Positions 10,396 to 21,365 of a stretch of 64,000 nt of DNA are shown here, piece by piece. The position numbers and the translations under genes were made by a program. The stretch comes from Torreya grandis (Eukaryota; Streptophyta; Pinopsida; Cupressales; Taxaceae), in the NCBI GenBank assembly GCA_037957365.1, contig JARHVA010004806.1, positions 1,096,001-1,160,000 on the forward strand, in the 5' to 3' direction. Position 1 is the stretch's first letter; each line of letters starts with the position of its first letter. Under the pieces are notes generated by a model. The model saw only the letters and a program-made list of their open reading frames with translations, did no database searches and had not been told where the DNA came from.

Positions 10396-11360
10396 ATTCA
10401 AATTAAGTTAGCAAATTGTAGCATGAGTAGTTTGGCCACCTGAACTACCACTACCTTGAACAACTTTGCAAAAATGACATGGTCATTGGCTTGCCTCGTG
10501 TCCAATTCTCAAAAGGACTTTGTGAGGGGTGCTCCCTTAGGAAGCATCTCAAAGCAAAATTTGACAAAGGCAAAGACTGGAGGGCTTCACAACCTTTGGA
10601 GTTAGTCCACAGTGATGTATCGGGACCCTTTCCCAAACCATCTTTCACAAGGGCCAAGTACATCCTCACTTTCATTGATGATTTCTCTAGGTACACTTGG
10701 ATATATTTTCTCAAAAAAAAGTTTGAAGTGTTTGAAAATTTTCTAGACTTCAAGGCTCTTGTTGAGAAATAGAGTGAGAAATCCATCAAGGTTCTTTAAA
10801 CTGATAATGGAGGGGAGTATGTCAGCAACAGGTTTGAGTAGTTTTTCACCATAGAGGGGATTGATTTGCAACACACAGTCACTTACAGTCCTTCATAGAA
10901 TAGGGTTATTGAACACAAAAATAGGTTCTCGAAAGAGATGGGTAGCTATATGATTCACTCGAAATCCTTAGCACCACAATACTAGGCCAAAGCCATCAAT
11001 TGTGCTTACTAAATTCAAAATAGGGTTCCTCACAAAGATTTGAAAGGGATAACACCCTTTGAAGCTTGGCATAAAAGGAAACCTGATGTTGAGTACCTCA
11101 AGGTTTTTAGATCCCTAGCCATGGCCCACATACCAAAGAAAAAATGCAAAGCTATGGAACATCAGTCAAAGCCTTGCATTTTTGTAGGATATCCAGAGGG
11201 TATTAAGGGGTATCACCTTCTAGATCTAGTCACTCATGAGTTGTTCATTGAGAGAAGTGCCCATTTTCAAGAGAGTCCTAGAGACTCAACACTTGACACT
11301 TCTCCCTCATTAGATCTACTTCTTCATGATGATTCCTCATCAAATTCAGATCAGCCATAG
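10396..11360 (+). pseudogene. copia-A pre-integrase zinc finger and integrase core
   Basis: The pre-integrase histidines are visible in HE*FGHLNYHYL (about 10420-10455) and the paired cysteines in CEGCSLRKH (about 10517-10545). The core follows with ELVHSDVSGPF (first catalytic Asp) and FIDDFSRYTWIYF. The second catalytic Asp is in TDNGGEY (about 10800) and the YSP-type region follows at about 10890. A C-terminal GITPFEAWHKRKPDVEYLKVF block at 11040 onward matches copia integrases. Stops occur where family members have Gln or Trp, mostly as TAG, including the Trp of the usual WHER motif. The enzyme would insert cDNA into the genome. Confidence 0.9.
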
Positions 11361-11639
11361 TAGGTTCTTGAGCCTGGGACATCTTCTTCTTCTTCTTCAA
11401 GTTTAGATAGAGAGGATAGTGATGCAGTGTCATCCACCTCTAGTTAGTCAGAGGATGAGGAGTTAGCACCTGAATTGCCCACTTCTGTGCCACTTTGGGC
11501 CAGACAGACACTTGAGAGTGCTAGCACTTGGGCAAGAGATCTTGTAGATGATAGACATACTAGGGGGGATTTTCAGAGAGATCCACATGCCTTCTTTGCT
11601 TCAGTTTTAGATCCATAGACTTTTCAAGAGGCATCTGGG

Positions 11640-12600
11640 GTACCTGAGTGGGATAGTGCTATGGAGGAAGAATATTCTTCCTTAATCAAAAATCACACTT
11701 GGGATTTGAATTCACTACCTAAGGGAAGAAAGATGGTTCGATGTAGGTGGATACATTAGACCAAGTTTGTAGTAGGTAGGTTAGTTGATAAGTACATAGG
11801 TGTGATTGGTCACCAAGGGTTTCTCATAGGTGGCAGGCATTGACTACTTAGAGACCTTTGCATCCCTTACAAAAATGACTTCTATCTGACTCACCTTGGC
11901 TATTGCCATAGCACATGGTTGGAATGTGCACCAAATAGATGTGAAGAGTGCCTTTCTTCACAGAGGCCTAGAGGAGGAGATCTACATGGAGCAGCTGCTA
12001 GGATTTGTTCAAGGATTCTTCCTTAGTATGTAGACTTAGGAAATCTATCTATGGCCTCAAATAGGCCCCTCAAGTTTGGTACACCAAGATGGATTCCTTC
12101 CTTCTCATAGTGGGTTTCACTAGGTGCCATTCTAACCCCAATGTCTACTTTTTGTGGTAGGATGATTCGCTCTTAATTTTGGTTCTATATGTTGATGACC
12201 TTTTGATCATCGAGAGTTCTTCATCAGTTATTTCAGTAGTGAAGGCATCTCTCCAAGATAGATTTGACATGACAGACTTGGGTTTGTTGCACTACTTCCT
12301 TGGCATCGAGATCTCACAGTCAAATTTAGGTATTTCTCTTACACAACCTAAGTATGCTCTTGACTTATTAGCTCAGTTTCACATGGCTAATTGCAAGCCA
12401 TCTCTAACTCCCTTTCTATCAGGAGTCAAGCTTGAGGCTGATTGTTCTTCACCATTGGTTGATGCCACTTGGTATTGACAACTTGTTGGTAGTCTCATCT
12501 ACTTGACTCACACCAGGCCTGACATATCATATACAGTGGGACTTGTCTCCAGATTTATGCAAGAACCTCATGAGCTACATTGGAAAGTAGCTAAGAGGAT
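11640..12600 (+). pseudogene. copia-A reverse transcriptase
   Basis: The RT begins with EWDSAMEEEYSSLIKNHTWDL and LPKGRKMVRCRWIH. It continues with a region reading GWNVHQIDVKSAFLHRGLEEEIYME, and carries the active-site YVDDLLI at about 12188-12208. After that come DLGLLHYFLGIEI and the SLIYLTHTRPDISY thumb-region motif (about 12490-12530). The N-terminal and C-terminal halves are in different frames, and several stops are present. In copia the active site is normally YVDD, which is retained here. The product would copy element RNA into cDNA. Confidence 0.9.
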
Positions 12601-13110
12601 CTTGCATTACATATAGGGTTAACAAAGATATAGGATTCATTATAGATTTGGCATAGAGGTTGACTTGGTTGGATATACAAATTTAGACTGGGCCGGTAAT
12701 TCACATACTCATAAGTCTACTTCTAGTTACAATTTCTCTCTAGGTTTTGGTCTTATCAGTTGGCCTAGCAAGAAGCATAATGATATTGTTATATCATCCA
12801 CAGAGGCAGAGTACAGGGGAGCTATTAATGCAGCTACTAAGGCTATTTGGCTTTAGGGGATACTTTCTAAGTTTGGCATTCCTATCAGGCAACCCACCAT
12901 CATGTATTATGACAACCAGAGTACCATTCAAATTTGTAGGAATCTAGTTAAACACTAGTGGACCAAGCACATAGAGATTCACATGCATTTAATTTGGGAG
13001 CTTACTCATAGTTAGGTCATTGACTTGATATTTTGCTAGTCTTCAGAGCAAGTTGTAGACATCTTCACCAAACCTTTCACTAAGAGCAAGTTCATTCATC
13101 TACAAGCTCT
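12601..13110 (+). pseudogene. copia-A RNase H
   Basis: The text GYTNLDWAGNSHTHKSTSSY includes the first catalytic Asp region. ISWPSKKHNDIVISSTEAEYRGA carries the conserved Ser-Thr-x-Ala-Glu-Tyr motif, and YYDNQSTIQI includes the next conserved Asp. The tail reads TKHIEIHMHLIWE and VVDIFTKPFTKSKF, the standard end of copia pol. Most of it stays open in one frame (12665-12856), with a TAG at 12854-12856. RNase H would degrade the RNA strand during reverse transcription. Confidence 0.9.
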
Positions 13111-13312
13111 TCTTGGGGTGCGGTCCACATCTTCTTTAGGGGGGCCCACTAGTCTCTTCCTTCTTTTATGTTTCTCTTTTGGGAGGGAGTTTTTTCCTAT
13201 GGGTTTTCTCCTTTTCTCTATCTTATGAAAGATTGCATTTGTACATGGGTACCTCATTAGGACTAGTTACTGGGACCCATTTTATATTTCCACACTGCCC
13301 ACCTAAGCAACG

Positions 13313-13323
13313 CTTATGGGGGG
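13313..13323 (+). promoter_or_regulatory. copia-A polypurine tract
   Basis: A run of six G (after CTTAT) directly abuts the 3' LTR. It primes plus-strand synthesis in LTR retrotransposons. Confidence 0.85.
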
Positions 13324-13791
13324 TATTAGAGTAGGTTTTTATTTTTCCCTATTTATTAATTAGGGAAATTATATTTTTGTGCTTACATGGAGTTTTCCTA
13401 CATTTGTGGGATAGGCTAGCTTATGTGGAGATGTGTGTCATAGATGTGTCATAGGTGTCATAAGAATTTCATAAGTAACTCCCTTGATGGGAGTGACTTC
13501 TCTATTCTTAGCACCTTGTCACCACCTTTCATGGAGGAGTTATAGTCTATTCTTGGGGTGCCTTGGCCACCTTTTGTGGAGGAGTTACTTACGTGCTCTC
13601 CTATATGTATTCTTCACTTTGGCCATCTCATGTTAATCAAATTTTAGTTTTCTCCATTTTGTCTTGTGCAATATATCTTCTTGTATAATTTTAAATTAAT
13701 TTAGCATATATGTGGTGTGCACTTGATTCATCTCATGTGATCACGTCTCCATTGCATTCTCATTATCTAGATTCTGGCAACAACTCCAATA
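13324..13791 (+). repeat. copia-A 3' LTR
   Basis: 468 bp, TATTAGAGTAGG to CTCCAATA, followed by the right target-site duplication CAACT at 13792-13796. Confidence 0.93.
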
Positions 13792-14092
13792 CAACTATCC
13801 TACATGACTTATGCATCTAAAAATAACTCCTATTTACCCTGACCATACACCCACATGATAATTATGAACCTTATCTATCCTAAGTTGCTATCATTCACCT
13901 AAATAAACACAAATCCATGTTAAATTAGTTAGATATATTTCCTACACATTTATAAATCACCACATTTGCATTACTATCTCCTAAATAATAATGTCATACT
14001 TAGATAATAACATCAATGTTACTGCCTTGAGGATAATGTTATCATACTTTTCCTAACAATGATTATTTTTCAAAATAAAATAATTTTAGAAC
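13792..14092 (+). repeat. gypsy-1 3' LTR, middle piece
   Basis: It continues the gypsy-1 LTR (matching about 735-1000) after the copia-A insertion. From about 13950 the segment is also present at 20190-20330, beyond copia-B, so about 140 bp flank that element on both sides. Confidence 0.65.
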
Positions 14093-14600
14093 ATTTAATG
14101 TCTAAATGAGATTAATTGAACCTTAGCTTACTTTTATAGTTAATTAAATAATAATAATATATTATTTCTTAACATCAGGTGAAAACCTCATGTAAATAAA
14201 TAATAAAATAATATTTATTTGATACTTACCAATGTTATTAAATAACTTTCAGTGTGGTTGGATTTATTGGTTGCAATAGTCACCTACCTTCGCATTTCAC
14301 TATAAATAGGGGTTGACCCCTATTTTGAAGTATAGTGAATTGAAAATTTTATATTTATGTGTGGAAAATATTGGTAAAGGCTTTATGAAGACTAGTTGAG
14401 AGGAAGTGAGGAGGAAGAGGATTTGTACTGGGGTTTGTAGTTTATCAAATATTGCATATCAAATGAGTTTTTTTAAACCTCCATTGGAGGTTTTCTCACT
14501 TTCATGTTGTGTCATTATTATCTATGTTCTTTGTTGGATCATTTCATATCTAGATCACTTGTGTACATTTCATACATATTATATTTCATGTATTTATTCA
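14093..14600 (+). repeat. Probable 5' LTR end of copia-B, with TATA box
   Basis: This region does not match the gypsy-1 LTR. It carries TATAAATAGGGG at 14301-14312, a good TATA box, and ends ...TTATTCA just before a primer-binding-site-like sequence. A homologous 3' LTR after the copia-B polypurine tract was not found, so the LTR call rests on these signals alone. Confidence 0.45.
14296..14339. promoter_or_regulatory. TATA box inside nested hairpin
   Basis: Outer arms TTCACTATA (14296-14304) and TATAGTGAA (14331-14339) enclose inner arms ATAGGGGT (14306-14313) and ACCCCTAT (14316-14323). The TATA element overlaps the left side. Confidence 0.7.
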
Positions 14601-14612
14601 TGGTTTTAGATC
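14601..14612 (+). promoter_or_regulatory. Degenerate copia-B primer-binding site
   Basis: TGGTTTTAGATC matches the initiator tRNA-Met site at 9 of 12 positions, and its place before a copia leader fits. It is weak alone. Confidence 0.4.
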
Positions 14613-16430
14613 TTGGGGATGTGTAGTTGATTGGCAAATGTGTTGATTAAAATTAAAAAGATATTTTAGAATATTTTCAAGCTTAGTACTACCATAATAT
14701 ATCCCTGGAACAATATTAATTATTTTTAATCTCTTATAGATTCTTGTATATTGGTTATGGTTACCATACAAGCTTCATTCAAGCATTCAAATCATTTTCA
14801 AACAACCATAATTCATGTTAAATGTCTAAATAAACCTTTTTTCACTTGTGGTGCACTTATACAACACCCTTGATTGAATAAAATCAATTTTTTTGTTGAT
14901 CTGACTACTAGTTATCCTTTTTTTAGTGGTTATATCTCTACCATTTTGGTTTACAAATTCTACTACAAAGCCCCTAAAGCTACCTATTGAAATTTTGTAA
15001 AATCAAATCAGCCACAAGCACCATTGTATAACCCTATGGTATTAGGAAATAAAAAAACAATTTTTTGTATTATAAGCCCATCATTGATATAAAAGGATAC
15101 AACATGGGTATTTAAACCTTCTAAAATCAATAAGAGATATTGAGAAGGATTTTTTAAGCTTCTATTTTTTTTAAATCCACCTACACACACTTGTATAGTT
15201 TGAAGGATTGAAAATTTTTTTTTTTGAGTCTAAGATTAAATTTTGAAGTTATGGTTGGATTTAGTAGACAAATTCAAGAAGATTAATAAATTTTTATGCT
15301 ATTTGGTAGAATGTACATTTATCTATGCTTCTCTAAATTATTGCTTCTATGTCATTCTTTTTCTTGTGCATGTTATAGGTAAGTTTTTTTTATATAGTCA
15401 TTTGAAATATTTTAAAAATAATTTATTTATTAAAAACTAATAGCATATTCAAGTAATGGAGCCCACATACTTGTTATATTTTACCTATAAAGTAAATTTT
15501 TTAATCTTAGTTTCTTTTTCACATGCACGTATTAGATATTATTTTTAATTTAAAAAATAAATAAAAATTAGTTAAATAAGGTTCATATATAAATTAGTCC
15601 ATGTATATTTATAATTATTGTATTAGGAGACTTGGTTATATTCATTTTGGTAGAAAATTGATAAAGGGGAAGTCTTGTATTCAAACCTCTCTAACCCTCT
15701 TTCAAAACTATTTTTTTCTTTTCAAATTAATTAAATTTGAATTCTATGTTTTGCTTTGTGTGCTACCTTTCGCACGTGAAAAAATCAAGACCTATTGACC
15801 TTATTTTGACATTTGACCTAATGAATGTTTTGTCTATCATAGTCATGTGACTAGTCGATTCCTAAGTTTTAACACATTCTAGATGCATTTATGTGGTCCA
15901 TTTTTTGCAGCCTCTTACTATTATTTATTAAACTTTTTAAATTAAAAAATTAGATAATTTTTTCTATGTTTGACACTTTTAACACCTCTTAGAGTGTAAT
16001 TTATTGCATTGTTTCACATCTATTTAAAAAATTAAATCTTGTTTACACTAGAAATTTGCTTTATTTTGAAGATAAACTAAAAAATCTCATTATTATTATT
16101 ATTATTTTTATTTTAAGCATTTTTTATGACATTATTAAAGGGAAGTTACGGCTTCACCTAATTTTTTAAATATAAATATCAAATACTTAATAGAACTAAC
16201 TAAAATATCTACATTAAAGTATAATCTATGGATTAAAATTTATGGAATATTGTCATTGGGACTGAAAAAGCCCCGTCATGATGACATGTTACCCTTGAAC
16301 TTTCAAATGCATTTTAATAGAAATCACAAGAAGTTATGTAAAATATTTTTTAGAGTGTTAATGATTAATTAATACTCCATATAAACAATTAGGGGTTTCA
16401 TAACTATGCTTAGAAACTCCTTGAGTCTAT
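14613..16430 (+). other. copia-B leader, no coding signal
   Basis: About 1.8 kb between the putative primer site and gag. Short open frames (15008-15190 on -, 15243-15440 and 15601-15798 on +) have low-complexity Phe/Tyr/Ile-rich text and no recognisable motif. Confidence 0.4.
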
Positions 16431-17060
16431 GAACAAGGGAAATCATCTCTAAAAAATTATTAAGTTGATCTTTGAATTGCTTTAAACACTTATGAAAGGT
16501 GATGAAAATGTTGTTAAATTTATTTCTAAATTTAAGAAAATTAAAAGCTCTATTATATGGATGAAATTATAATCTAATTCAAGATCAATTGATTTATTTC
16601 ATTATTCAGTTAAAAATTCATGAAAATTTTCATAATTTTATTTCTATATTGAATTCAAAATACCAAATAGAGCAAGATATCCCTAACCTTACTACCTTGT
16701 CAACTCTTTTGATTCAAGAAGAGAAAGTGATTTATAATTTTTTTAAAATATATTTACATTAAAAGACTTCTCACTCTGAAACATATTTCTAATAATAATA
16801 GAAACTATAAATATAATCCTAATGCTTTTAAAGGTAAAAACAAGAACAAAAAATTTGGCAATAAGAATCATAAACCTAAGTTTAATGGGAATTATAATCT
16901 ATGTGGTAGATTTAGTTATAGAAGGGAATTTTTTTATAAAAACAAAAATAGAGTTAATAATAATTTTTATAAAAATAACAAAGGGAAGAAATCTAATGAA
17001 AATAAATATAAGAATCAAAACCCTAATCAAAATAATAATAAGAATCAGAATTCAAATGTT
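16431..17060 (+). pseudogene. copia-B gag remnant
   Basis: The first part (to about 16740) reads in pieces as the copia gag helical domain, for example GDENVVKFISKFKKIKSS. The second part (16800-17060) is a Lys/Asn-rich stretch surrounding what looks like a ruined zinc knuckle, YNLCGRFSYRREF, where only one Cys of CX2CX4HX4C is left. It runs straight into the protease, as expected for a fused gag-pol. Stops and shifts prevent a single frame. Confidence 0.6.
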
Positions 17061-17089
17061 ATTTCTTTATATGTTGCTTTATTTACTTC

Positions 17090-17340
17090 AAATGAGAATG
17101 AATGGATTATAGATAGTGGTGCATCACATTATATGAATTTATTTTATAATATTTTGTATTATTTTAGATATATATATAGAAATTTTACTTAGGAGATAAT
17201 TCATTTTTAGAAGTAACTAAATAAGGAAAATAAAAATTTGTAATTTTTATCATTAATGATATTTAATTTCTACCTAAACTTAATAAAAAATTATATCTTG
17301 TTCTTAACTTATGAGTGAGAATTTAATTATAAAATTAATT
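17090..17340 (+). pseudogene. copia-B aspartic protease
   Basis: NEWIIDSGASHYM (from about 17097) contains the intact Asp-Ser-Gly active-site triad of copia proteases. The C-terminal part (about 17180-17340) is recognisable only as LGDNS-like and LPKLNKKLY-like fragments in shifted frames. It sits directly after the basic gag tail and before the pre-integrase domain. Confidence 0.75.
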
Positions 17341-17464
17341 TATTATATCTAGTCCATTATAAATAAATTTGGTTCTTTGATTGTTGAAGGTGTTCAAAAT
17401 AATGGTTTATACTTTTTCTCTACTTCTTCTGTATGTTTTCTTTCATTGCATAATAAGAATGAAT

Positions 17465-18330
17465 CTCAATAATGGCATGAAAGATTAAGACATGTTAAAT
17501 TTATAATTTTACATGATATGTATACTCATAATTTTTTTTTGGAATCAATAATATTTCTTCTCATCATGAAACTTGTGAGGGTTGCTTACATAGTAAGCAA
17601 CATACTAACCCCTTTCACAAAAAACATGATACGAATTCATCACATATTTTGAAATTAATTCATAGTGATGTTGCAGGACCTCTTGAAATTATATATCTTA
17701 ATGGTTATTTGTATAATATAAAATTTATTTATGATTATACTAGAATGATATGGTCATATTTCATTAAAAATAAATAAGTTTTACCTAAATTCAAGGAAAT
17801 TAAAGCTATTGTTGAAAATGCATCTAATTTTTCTATTAAGAGATTAAGATCTGATAATGGTGGTGGATATATTAGTAAAGAGTTTAATTTTTTTCCTTTA
17901 ATTATATTATTATTCAAATGGAACTAAAAAATCCCTATTCCCCTTAGTAAAATGATATTACTAAAAGGAAAAACTACACCATTATTGAGATGACTAGAAC
18001 ACTATTGAATTCTGTAAATGTTCCTAAGTTATTATGGGTAAAATCCATGAATAATACTATGCATATTATAAATATATTCACTAAAAAATATTTTAATCTT
18101 TATACTCCCTTATAAATGTGGTTAAAAAAGAAACCCACTGTGGCTCATTTTAGGATCTTTGGTAGTCCTACTTCTATCTTTGTTCTTAAAGTTAAAAGAA
18201 AGAATCTTGATCCCACTTTCTATTCTTGAATTTTTGTAGGTTATGAAGGTAATACAAAATTTTTAAGAGTATATTATCATTATAAACATCAAATATCTAA
18301 GAATATGAATGTTATTACTCTCAAAAAATC
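17465..18330 (+). pseudogene. copia-B pre-integrase domain and integrase
   Basis: WHERLRHVKF (about 17475) is the histidine part and CEGCLHSKQ (about 17573) the cysteine part of the integrase zinc finger. ILKLIHSDVAGPL carries the first catalytic Asp. FIYDYTRMIWSYF corresponds to the usual FIDDFSR block with one Asp changed, and RLRSDNGGGYISKEF carries the second catalytic Asp. After about 17900 the frame shifts repeatedly and only fragments are visible. The putative catalytic Glu region is not clear. Confidence 0.8.
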
Positions 18331-18689
18331 CTTTTATGATCCCTTTATGGATTTTCTTTAGTATTCTTCTATTGTTGAACCTGACTCTCATGTTTCTCCA
18401 TATACAAAAATTGATGCCCTAAAGGAAGTTGATCTAATTTTGGATAACTTAGAGTATGAATAACCACCTTAGTTTAATGTTCAATATAAAAGAGCTAAAT
18501 GGGTATAATCTCTTATTCAATATTCTAAAGTTGATAATATTAATAAATTAACCAGGAGTCAACATTCTTATCATGCCTTGATGTCTATGTATGAATGCAA
18601 AATTCAATATTTTAAGGAATCCATTCAATATTATAAATGGAAATTTTATATTACATCTAAGTATAATTCCTTAATTAAAATAATAATGG

Positions 18690-19300
18690 GATCTTGTCCC
18701 ACCTATGCCTAAAAGGCATATTATTGGTTGTAAGTGGTTTTGTAAAATTAAATATAATTCAATTGGTAAAACTGAAAAGTTTAAAGCAAGATTAATCATT
18801 CATGGGTTTACTAAAAAAATCATGATTGACTATATTGAAACCTTTGCACATATATTAAAAATTATTAATGTTAGATTACTTGTTGCTCTTTTAGCCCAAA
18901 ATGGCTGGATTATCCACCAAACGAAGGTCAAAAATGCATTTTTTAATGGTGATTTAGAAGAGGAAATATACATTATTTATCCTAAAGGTTTCATTGACCC
19001 TAAAAAATAACATTATGTGTGTAAGTTACAAAAATATTTGTATGGTTTAAAACAATCTCCTCAAGCTTGGTATTCTAAAATTATATTTTTATTTAGAGAA
19101 CTAGGTTTATCTAACTACTATTTTGATAATGATCTCTTTGTTAAAGTTGAAAATGGTCATTTAATCTTTATTTTATTATATGTTGATGATATTTTGATTA
19201 CTAGTGATATGATTAGCTTAATTAATAAATATAAGTATAAACTAAGTCAAATAGACATTTTGCATCATTTTTTAAGAATGACAATATTTTAGGATAAAAA
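18690..19300 (+). pseudogene. copia-B reverse transcriptase
   Basis: One frame with a single TAA at 19007-19009 reads MPKRHIIGCKWFCKIK, AKVKNAFFNGDLEEEIY-like text, LYGLKQSPQAWYSKI and the active site LLYVDDILI (about 19176-19202). Then comes [13 protein letters not shown], matching the usual DLGxLxYFLGIE block. The YVDD box is intact. The stop lies where copia RTs usually have a residue encoded by CAA, CAG or similar between PxGF and VCKL. The downstream connection to RNase H is broken by a TA repeat. Confidence 0.85.
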
Positions 19301-19364
19301 TTCTATTGTTGTATCACAATCTCATTATGCACATAATATTATTGTTAAGTTTAATATTATTGAT

Positions 19365-19476
<112 letters not shown>

Positions 19477-19479
19477 GTT

Positions 19480-20110
19480 GGTGTTAAACTTGATCCAAAA
19501 CATACATGTGAAAAATAGTATTTTGATTTATCTAACCATTATTAGGCAATATATTTCATATGCTATTACTATTTCTTTTAGATTTATGTAGGATCCATAT
19601 CTAGATCATTGGAAACTAGCAAAGATAATACTTAGGTATATCAAAATAACTATAAATTATGGTTTATTTTATTCTTCCATTCCTAATGCTAATTTATATG
19701 GTTATTGTGACTCTAATAACACTACTAATATTATATACCATAAATCTAATTTTGTATATGTGTGTAATTTTGGTGAAGGTTCTATCATTTGGAGTAGCAA
19801 AAAATAACTTGTCATTTCTATCTCTTCTACACAAGTAGAGTATAAATTTTTTATGGAAGATTCTAAAGAAGCCATGTGGATATTAAGGTTGTTGGGATAG
19901 ATTCATTTAGATGTTTCTCATAGTACTATCCTTCATTGTGATAACCAAAGTTATATATATGGTGAAAAATTTAGTGTAACACCAACAAACTCATCATATT
20001 GAAGTTCATGTGAATTTTATCTAAGAGAAAATCCTCAATGGTGATATTGATATGAATTTCTATCCTAAAAATGGACAAGTGGTAGATATATTCATGAACC
20101 ACTTAGTACT
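19480..20110 (+). pseudogene. copia-B RNase H remnant
   Basis: Fragments in shifting frames correspond to the copia RNase H. A GYCDSNNTTN-like segment lies near 19700 and a VISISSTQVEYKFF-type segment near 19812. HCDNQSYIY is at about 19937-19965 and a terminal VVDIFMNHLVLPSFF-like segment near 20080. Stops are frequent. The order and distance to the polypurine tract agree with copia-A. Confidence 0.7.
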
Positions 20111-20189
20111 ACCAAGTTTTTTCATTTTTGTGTAATGTTGGGCCTCTCAGAGTTTCCATTGAGGGGGAGTGTACATGAAATTTCTACAT

Positions 20190-21340
20190 CATCACATTTT
20201 TATTACTATCTCCCAAATAGTATCATCATACTCAGATAGTAATATTGACATTACTATCTTGAGGATAATGTTATCATATTTTTCATAACAGTGACTATTT
20301 TTCAAAATAAAACAATTTATTTAGGTTGGCCCATTCACATATCATGTTGGTGGTATGGTAAATTAACCAATAGGGAACATATAAATAAAAATAAAGTTAA
20401 AACATATTGATCATCTGAGACTTGTCTATAAAACATCTATACACTACTACAATTGATAAAATCTTTTGTATTATTCACAAATTGAAAATTAATCACTAAT
20501 AGTAGTCATCAACCAAGTATAAAACATAAAAATCCATGTCAAGATCCAACATTTTCAAGATAAAGGTAATATTTTTAGGTGCATGCATATAGTAAAACAT
20601 CATAATTGAATAATCACACTAAGGGTAAGAACTACGTGTTACTTGACTTCCCCTTTTGGATTATTAGATACACATGCAATGATAAATTATCAATGGGGGT
20701 TATTTAAGTCAACTCAACCCATTAGACTTCCTACATTTTTTACACATTTTTGTCATTCACAAGTAGACTTAATTTTTTTAGGAGAAGGAAGCTGATTTTT
20801 TGAGTTACACACATAATTTAAAATCAATATTATACATATAAAAATATTAAAAACATGTGCATCACATTATATGGTCATAGAGATCCAATGCTACCCAATA
20901 CAATAAAATTATCTCTAATCATTACCATTGACATTTCTATCTAGGCTTGACATTAATGACCCAACACACACAAAGACATAGTTCTAGATCTAGACAAATC
21001 ATAGGCCATGTTCTATTTCATTTCCACTATTAGTAGTTAGTCATAATTATCTAGTAAACTAGTGAATCTATGTATCTTATCATGTGTTTTATTTTCCATA
21101 AATATAAAATCCAATTATCAAGTCAATTTTAGTATTGTACATTCAATTTTATGATTTATTGTTATAAATTACAATATAAATTAATTATTCTAGTTAATCC
21201 TATTTTGATTCACATTAATCCAAAAATAGAGTAAAAAAATTACATAGTTAAGAATAAATTTTTTATAATTTAAAAATTCTCACATGATTTATCCCATAAA
21301 AATTTATTCTTTACTTTATGGACTATGGAAACACTATCTC
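20190..21340 (+). repeat. gypsy-1 3' LTR, distal piece
   Basis: It matches about 885-1990 of the 5' LTR, including conserved blocks such as ACCCATTAGACTTCCT and TAGTTAGTCA with the same spacing. With 7203-7259 and 13792-14092 it completes one LTR copy split by two copia insertions. Confidence 0.6.
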
Positions 21341-21365
21341 TATTAAAATCACATAGTTGTTATAG

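Larger units (their letters stand above)
7260..13791 (+). mobile_element. copia-A: full-length Ty1/copia retrotransposon, inactivated
   Basis: This is the best preserved element here. It has LTRs of 470 and 468 bp, an initiator-tRNA-Met-like primer-binding site immediately after the 5' LTR, a long leader, gag and pol in the copia order PR-INT-RT-RNase H, and a G-rich polypurine tract abutting the 3' LTR. The ends form an imperfect terminal inverted repeat (TATTAG... and ...CCAATA), and the 5-bp duplication CAACT flanks it at 7255-7259 and 13792-13796. By eye I count about 27 differences between the LTRs (roughly 94% identity). Gag through integrase share one frame with scattered stops, while the RT/RNase H part lies in another frame, so at least one indel occurred. 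It sits inside the 3' LTR of gypsy-1. Confidence 0.93.

Noticed and set aside
10451..10789. 112-codon - strand open frame
   Set aside because: Antisense shadow of the copia-A integrase.
14406..14609. 67-codon open frame near the copia-B LTR end
   Set aside because: It crosses the likely LTR end and primer site and has no motif.
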